NCBI GenBank assembly: GCA_013815575.1
Contig: JACDFX010000003.1
Location: 1-21,722, forward strand
Source: Rubrobacter sp.
Lineage (GTDB): Bacteria; Actinomycetota; Rubrobacteria; Rubrobacterales; Rubrobacteraceae
Length of the DNA: 21,722 bases
Direction: 5' to 3'
This document shows positions 14,255-21,722 of the stretch, piece by piece (position 1 is the stretch's first letter; each line of letters begins with the position of its first letter). The notes under the pieces were generated by a model that had not been told where the DNA came from, did no database searches, and was given only the letters and a program-made list of their open reading frames with translations. A program made the translations under genes and the position numbers.

Positions 14255-15685
14255 GTGGCCGAGGCGGTCGAGAAGCTTACGAAGAAGAGCGAGGACCCGA
14301 GCAAGTGGTACTTGCAGTTGGTCAGGATGGCGAAGCTGGCGGATTATGGGCCGGTTCGGGGGACGTTCGCCATACGGCCCTACGGCTTCGAGATCTGGGA
14401 GCGCGTCCAGCGCGACCTCGACGACCGCTTCAAAGCCACCGGCCACAAGAACGCGTATTTCCCGCTCCTCATCCCCGAGAGCTACCTGAAGAAGGAGGCC
14501 GAGCACGTCGAGGGCTTCGACCCGGAGCTCGCGTGGGTGACGATAGGGGGCAGGGAGGAGCTGGAGGAGCGGCTCGCCATTCGGCCCACGTCGGAGAGCA
14601 TCATCTGCGACTTCTACAAGAATTGGATCCAGAGTTACCGTGACCTGCCCGTGCTAATTAACCAGTGGTGCAACGTCTTGCGCTGGGAGAAGGTTACGCG
14701 GCCCTTCCTCCGTACGTCCGAGTTTCTCTGGCAGGAGGGCCACACGGTCCACGCCACGGCCGAGGAGGCCCGCGGGGAGACCCTGCAGATGCTGAACGTC
14801 TACCAGGACTGTTTCCGCGAGGCGATGGGGATACCCGTGTTGACGGGCGCGAAGAGCCCCTCGGAGCGTTTCGCCGGTGCGGTCGAGACGTTTACCTGCG
14901 AGGCGCTGATGGGGGATGGGCGGGCGCTGCAGGCCGCGACGAGCCACGACCTCGGGCAGAATTTTGCGAGGGCCTTCGACATCACGTTTCTAGACGAGCG
15001 GCAGGAGCGGGTCCATCCGTACCAGACGTCGTGGGGATTTTCGACCAGGACCATCGGCGCCCTAATCCTGGTCCACGGCGACGACCGGGGCCTGAAGTTG
15101 CCCCCCCGGATAGCGCCGACGCAGGCGGTAATCGTCCCGATCTGGCGCGGCAACAACAAGGGCGAGGTACGCCGCGAGGCCGAGGCGCTGTACGCGGAGC
15201 TACAGGACGCCGGCCTGCGGATGGAGGTCGACCTCGACGAGGAGCACTCGCCCGGCTGGAAGTTCAACGAGCACGAGCTGCGCGGTGTGCCGGTGCGGGT
15301 AGAGCTCGGGCCGAAGGATATAGAGAAGGGGCAGGCCGTGCTCGTGCGCCGCGACACCCGGGAGAAGGAGTTCGTGAGTAGGAAGGAGTTGCCCGGACGG
15401 CTGCGGGAACTTATGGGGGAGATCCAGGAGAACATGTTCCAACAGGCCGCCACCTTCCGTCAAGAGAACACCCACCAGGCCGAGAGCTACGACGATTTAA
15501 AGGAGATCATCGCCGAGAAGCGCGGTTTCGTCGTCGCCCCGTGGGACGGCACGGAGGAGACGGAGCAGAAGGTCAAGGACGACACGAAGGCGACCATCCG
15601 CCTGCTTCCCTTCGAGCGTCAGGATGGCGAGGACCTCGTCTCCGGACGGCCCGGAAAGACCGCCGTCTTCGCCCGCGCTTATTGA
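14255..15685 (+). CDS. proS: Proline-tRNA ligase (ProS type 3, no editing insertion)
   Basis: Charges tRNA-Pro with proline. 476 residues, GTG start with GAGGAG 7 nt upstream. The short, eukaryotic/archaeal-like form: no INS editing domain between motifs 2 and 3. Visible: GPVRGTFAIRPYGFEIWE (32-49, motif 1), RPTSE (110-114), WCNVLRWE (138-145), RTSEFLWQEGHTVH (153-166, motif 2), TSHDLGQNFARAF (about 229-241), and SWGFSTRTIGALILVHGDDRGLKLPP (motif 3). The anticodon-binding domain begins at IAPTQAVIVPIW, and the C-terminal zinc-binding-like domain ends in the conserved aromatic FARAY. The C-terminal Cys ligands of the archaeal zinc site are not present. It directly follows serS. Confidence 0.96.
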   Translation: MAEAVEKLTKKSEDPSKWYLQLVRMAKLADYGPVRGTFAIRPYGFEIWERVQRDLDDRFKATGHKNAYFPLLIPESYLKKEAEHVEGFDPELAWVTIGGREELEERLAIRPTSESIICDFYKNWIQSYRDLPVLINQWCNVLRWEKVTRPFLRTSEFLWQEGHTVHATAEEARGETLQMLNVYQDCFREAMGIPVLTGAKSPSERFAGAVETFTCEALMGDGRALQAATSHDLGQNFARAFDITFLDERQERVHPYQTSWGFSTRTIGALILVHGDDRGLKLPPRIAPTQAVIVPIWRGNNKGEVRREAEALYAELQDAGLRMEVDLDEEHSPGWKFNEHELRGVPVRVELGPKDIEKGQAVLVRRDTREKEFVSRKELPGRLRELMGEIQENMFQQAATFRQENTHQAESYDDLKEIIAEKRGFVVAPWDGTEETEQKVKDDTKATIRLLPFERQDGEDLVSGRPGKTAVFARAY

Positions 15686-15712
15686 GGAGGGCGGTCTCCG
15701 CCGCGCCGGGTT

Positions 15713-15741
15713 TTGACTCTTCGGCGCACAACGGTTAGCAT
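15713..15741 (+). promoter_or_regulatory. Promoter of the secreted DPBB-like protein gene
   Basis: TTGACT (15713-15718), 17-nt spacer, TAGCAT (15736-15741). The -35 is one mismatch from consensus and the spacing is ideal. The same -10 (TAGCAT) with the same 17-nt spacing and a TTGACG -35 recurs before the SAM riboswitch, which strengthens both. Confidence 0.6.
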
Positions 15742-15798
15742 TCGCCCGCATTGCAACAATGCGTCCGTAACGCGGGCGCCGTATCCGGAGGGGGCTCC

Positions 15799-16737
15799 GT
15801 GGGTCTATCGTCGAGAAGGACGGATCGTCTGTACACCAGGCTCGGCGCGTGCTTGCTCGGTGCCGCGGCTGCCGCCGGGTTGGTGTTGGCGGGGCATCAT
15901 GCCTCGGCGGACGCGGAGTCGTACTCCGCCTACTCCGACCCCGGCAAGACCGCCCTGTCTCTAATACTTTCGGAAGAGAGAAACGTGCGCGAGTTCCAGG
16001 ACGAGTTCGGCCTGGACGACAACGAGGTGGGCCGGGTCCTCGCCTCCGTGCGCGAGGAGAACGAGACGCTCGCCCGAGAGTTTGCCGAGAGCGAGAAGGT
16101 CGTGGCCGCCAAAAAGACCCTCCCGGAAGAGAAGGTCGCGGACGAGATCTCGGCCTCCGACTACGACGAAACGGTCGAAGGGGCCATCGCGGAGACGAAG
16201 GACGGCGTGACGGCGCTTCTCCCCGAGGCCGGCGAGCCGGAGTTGAAGGCGTGGGTGGACGAGCAGTGGCGCGAAGAGGTCGAGGGTGCGTCGGACGGCG
16301 GTACCGCCCGGGTCGTCGAGACGAAGGCTGGAACCGTGCTCAGGTGCAAGGTGTTCGCCACCCAGTACATCGGTCACACCAGGTACGAGGCCGCCCTTCC
16401 CCACCGGGCGCTCAAATTCGGCTCGCAGCCCAGGGTGCCCATAAACCGCGATGGGAGGCTGATCCGACCCCGCATCAAAGAAGTAGGGCCCTGGAACACT
16501 TACGACAACTACTGGCAGACGGGGCGGCAGCGGACCATGTGGAAGGACCTTCCGCGCTGCATGCCGGAGGCCCGGGCAGCCTACTTCCACAACTACCACC
16601 GGGGCAAGGACGAGTACGGTCGGGAGGTCCTCAACCCCGCCGGGGTGGACCTGACGCCCGCCGCCGCCCGCGGCCTCGGGCTCAGGCAGTACCAGAACGG
16701 GTGGGTCTACGTCCGCTTCCCCTGGGTGCGGCTTTGA
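15799..16737 (+). CDS. Secreted protein with helical N-region and putative double-psi beta-barrel C-terminus
   Basis: 312 residues. Start at GTG 15799 because GGAGGGGG lies 4 nt upstream and a signal peptide then begins properly; the frame is open to TTG 15751. Signal peptide: RR-containing n-region, hydrophobic LGACLLGAAAAAGLVLAG, cleavage after ASA (35-37). Residues 45-165 are charged and helical (EERNVREFQDEFGLDD, EENETLAREFAESEKVV). Residues 183-312 look like an RlpA/expansin-type double-psi beta-barrel: LRCKVFATQYIGHTRYEAAL, then PRIKEVGPWNTYDNYW (225-240), and PAGVDLTPAAARGLGL (280-295) with WVYVRFPW. This parallels RlpA 'vn.rGPf...iDLS.aAa..lg.....v.V.v'. Cys183 and Cys254 could form a disulfide. 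I recall similar proteins in Rubrobacter. Function unknown; it may act at the cell wall. Confidence 0.72.
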   Translation: MGLSSRRTDRLYTRLGACLLGAAAAAGLVLAGHHASADAESYSAYSDPGKTALSLILSEERNVREFQDEFGLDDNEVGRVLASVREENETLAREFAESEKVVAAKKTLPEEKVADEISASDYDETVEGAIAETKDGVTALLPEAGEPELKAWVDEQWREEVEGASDGGTARVVETKAGTVLRCKVFATQYIGHTRYEAALPHRALKFGSQPRVPINRDGRLIRPRIKEVGPWNTYDNYWQTGRQRTMWKDLPRCMPEARAAYFHNYHRGKDEYGREVLNPAGVDLTPAAARGLGLRQYQNGWVYVRFPWVRL

Positions 16738-16746
16738 GGGCCGCCC

Positions 16747-16775
16747 TTGACGGCGGGGCTCCGCTCTTTTAGCAT
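16747..16775 (+). promoter_or_regulatory. Promoter of the riboswitch-controlled methionine operon
   Basis: TTGACG (16747-16752), 17 nt, TAGCAT (16770-16775). Transcription would start near 16782, about 10 nt before helix P1 of the riboswitch, a very short and sensible distance. The spacer also holds GCGG-GGCT-CCGC followed by TCTTTT (16753-16770), which might double as a weak terminator for the upstream gene. Confidence 0.65.
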
Positions 16776-16790
16776 CAGCCCCTAGCGCGA

Positions 16791-16911
16791 ACTCGCATCG
16801 AGAGCGGTGGAGGGAACTGGCCCCGAGAAACCGCGGCAACCGGCGGAGGAATTCTGCCGCGAGGTGCCAAGTCCAGCAGGACGGCCATTACCGTTCTGGA
16901 AGATGTGGGGA
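16791..16911 (+). promoter_or_regulatory. SAM-I (S-box) riboswitch aptamer
   Basis: Senses S-adenosylmethionine and lowers expression of methionine genes. Conserved S-box elements appear in order: GAGAG after P1, GGTGGAGGGAACTGGCCC (16807-16824), GAGAAACCGCGGCAACC (16825-16841), the P3 hairpin (about 16841-16860), GAGGTGCCAAGTCCAGCAGG (16861-16880), the P4 hairpin ACGG-loop-CCGT (16881-16895), and GGAAGATG (16899-16905). P1 pairs CTCGCATC (16792-16799) with GATGTGGG (16902-16909) over all 8 positions, including two wobbles. It lies directly upstream of metX, as in many bacteria. Confidence 0.95.
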
Positions 16912-17001
16912 GAGGCGGGCAGCCTCTTCTACGGGCGGGTTGCGCGGTGGGCGGGATACCTCTCGCCGGAGGCGTGGCACGCGAGTATAGAGGGAGGCTG
17001 C
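16908..17001 (+). promoter_or_regulatory. Candidate translational expression platform of the SAM riboswitch
   Basis: The metX Shine-Dalgarno GAGGGAGG (16990-16997) can pair, within GAGGCTGC (16994-17001) plus two wobbles, with GCAGCCTC (16919-16926). The same left strand can instead form a local hairpin, GGAGAGGC (16909-16916) with GCCTCTTC (16922-16929). That hairpin's 5' edge uses the last base or two of P1. So P1 formation (SAM bound) would weaken the local hairpin and favour hiding the Shine-Dalgarno. No T-rich terminator is present, so control at translation fits better than control at termination. This is inferred by hand folding. Confidence 0.55.
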
Positions 17002-17014
17002 ATTACTACTGAGC

Positions 17015-20734
<3,720 letters not shown>

Positions 20735-20738
<4 letters not shown>

Positions 20739-21722
20739 GGCGGCTGGAGATCGTCCAGATCGGCCTCGGCCACGTCGGGCGCGCGGTCGCCCAGATCGTG
20801 CTCGAAGAGCGCAAGCGCTGGCTCGAAAGCCGCGGCGTCGAGGTCCGCTACCGCGCCGTCTCCGACACCTCGGGGGCGCTCTGCGGGGAAGACCTGCTCC
20901 CCCGGGCCGTCAGGCTGAAGGAGGAGGGCGGCAGGCTCTCCGAACTGGGCACGGAGCCGCTGGAGGACGTCCTACGTTCGGAGCCTGAGCCCGGGTTCAC
21001 GCGTGTGGTCGTGGACGTGGCGGTTCACGGGGGGACGTTCGATCTGGATTTGCTCGGGATCGAGAACGGGTCCTACCTCGTGCTCTCCAACAAGGGGCCG
21101 CTCTCTGGGAGTACGGCGCAGTACGAGAGGCTCGTGAACGAGGTTCCGAACAGGCTCTGGCACGAGGCGACCGTCGGGGCGGGGATGCCGATCATCTCGA
21201 CCATAGGCGGCCTGATCGAGACGGGCGACGAAATACTTGAGATACAGGCGAGCCCGAGCGGCACCCTGGGCTTCGTGATGAGCGCGGTCGAGGCTGGCAG
21301 GTCCTTCTCCGAGGCGGTACGGGAGGCGGTCGACCTGCACTACGCCGAGCCGGACCCCAGGGACGACCTCTCCGGGCTGGACGTGGCCCGCAAGGCGATC
21401 ATCCTCGCCCGCATGATGGGACGCGGGATCGAGCCGGAGGAGATCCCCTACGAGTCCCTCGTCCCGGAAGGCCTCGAAGACGTCCCCCTGGATGAGTTCA
21501 TGGCCCGTCTCCCCGACCACGACGACGCCTTCGCCGCCCGTATGTCGGCCGTGGAACCACACCACATGCTCCGCTACCTGACCCGCATCCCGAGGGAGGG
21601 ACGGGCAACGGTCGGCCTGGCGGACACCCCGGTGGAGAGCCCGTTCGGCCCCATAAGCGGACCCGAGAACGTCTTCGACTTCCGCACGCGCCGCTACTCG
21701 GATGTTACCCTCACCGTGCGCG
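20735..21722 (+). CDS. hom: Homoserine dehydrogenase (3' end outside window)
   Basis: Reduces aspartate semialdehyde to homoserine with NAD(P)H. TTG start at 20735 overlaps the kinase stop by 4 nt, and GAGGAGG (20724-20730) lies 4 nt upstream. The frame stays open to the window end (329 codons). Features: Rossmann IVQIGLGHVGRAVAQ from residue 6, VVVDVAVHGG, LSNKGPLSG with the conserved catalytic-site Lys, ATVGAGMPIISTIGGL, SPSGTLGFVMSAVEAG, and the highly conserved EPDPRDDLSGLDVARKAIIL. The last is characteristic of ThrA/MetL-type dehydrogenases. It reaches SPFGPISGPENVFDFRTRRY at the end of the window, close to the expected C-terminus without an ACT domain. The pair kinase-dehydrogenase looks like a split bifunctional enzyme. 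Confidence 0.94.

Noticed and set aside
15689..15714. Terminator after proS
   Set aside because: The only stem is 5 bp (GGCGG/CCGCC) and the TTTT is 8 nt away and part of the next promoter; too weak to call.

Overview
The window is GC-rich (about two thirds G+C by eye), densely packed, and full of GTG/TTG starts and 4-10 nt gene overlaps. Gene content and style point to a high-GC Gram-positive actinobacterium. A Rubrobacter-like organism is my best guess: it fits the family of the secreted protein at 15.8-16.7 kb, the actinobacterial PAC2 protein, and the mix of a type III PKS with a riboswitch-controlled metX/metY operon. The genus is inferred from recollection, not from a search.

Layout: (1) 1-2279, plus strand: the 3' part of an asparaginase II gene, a winged-helix O-methyltransferase, and a small overlapping gene whose N-terminal half looks like a nitrile-hydratase-type RiPP leader (NHLP/Os1348-like). 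(2) 2416-5491: an LCP (LytR-CpsA-Psr) cell-wall ligase, a convergent DUF1499 gene, then aat (N-degron aminoacyl transferase) and a PAC2 protein; the last two look leaderless. (3) 5588-6560, minus strand: a lower-GC cassette with a small hypothetical gene, hicB and hicA, behind its own promoter with a palindromic operator candidate. (4) 6639-9910, minus strand: a compact operon read fabF-like, peroxiredoxin, larE, DUF456 membrane protein. (5) 10081-12851, plus strand: small membrane protein (apparently with a CTG start), nitroreductase, type III polyketide synthase and an ICMT-like methyltransferase. The last two form a BpsA/BpsB-type alkylpyrone module. (6) 12926-15685: serS and a proS without editing insertion. 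(7) 15799-16737: a secreted protein with a probable double-psi beta-barrel C-terminus. (8) 16747-21722: a promoter, a clear SAM-I riboswitch, and the operon metX, metY, aspartate kinase and homoserine dehydrogenase (cut by the window end).

Region 8 is the most coherent system. One S-adenosylmethionine sensor controls aspartate kinase and homoserine dehydrogenase (making homoserine), MetX (acylating it) and MetY (sulfhydrylating it to homocysteine). The kinase/dehydrogenase pair resembles a ThrA-type bifunctional enzyme split into two overlapping genes with a shortened regulatory segment. The alkaline stretch 16911-17001 can be folded into mutually exclusive hairpins, one of which hides the metX ribosome-binding site.

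The most novel-looking item is the small overlapping gene at 1959-2279: a leader-like N-terminus plus a Gly/Pro/Arg/Ser tail, translationally coupled to a methyltransferase. No CRISPR array, rRNA, tRNA, transposase or phage gene was seen.
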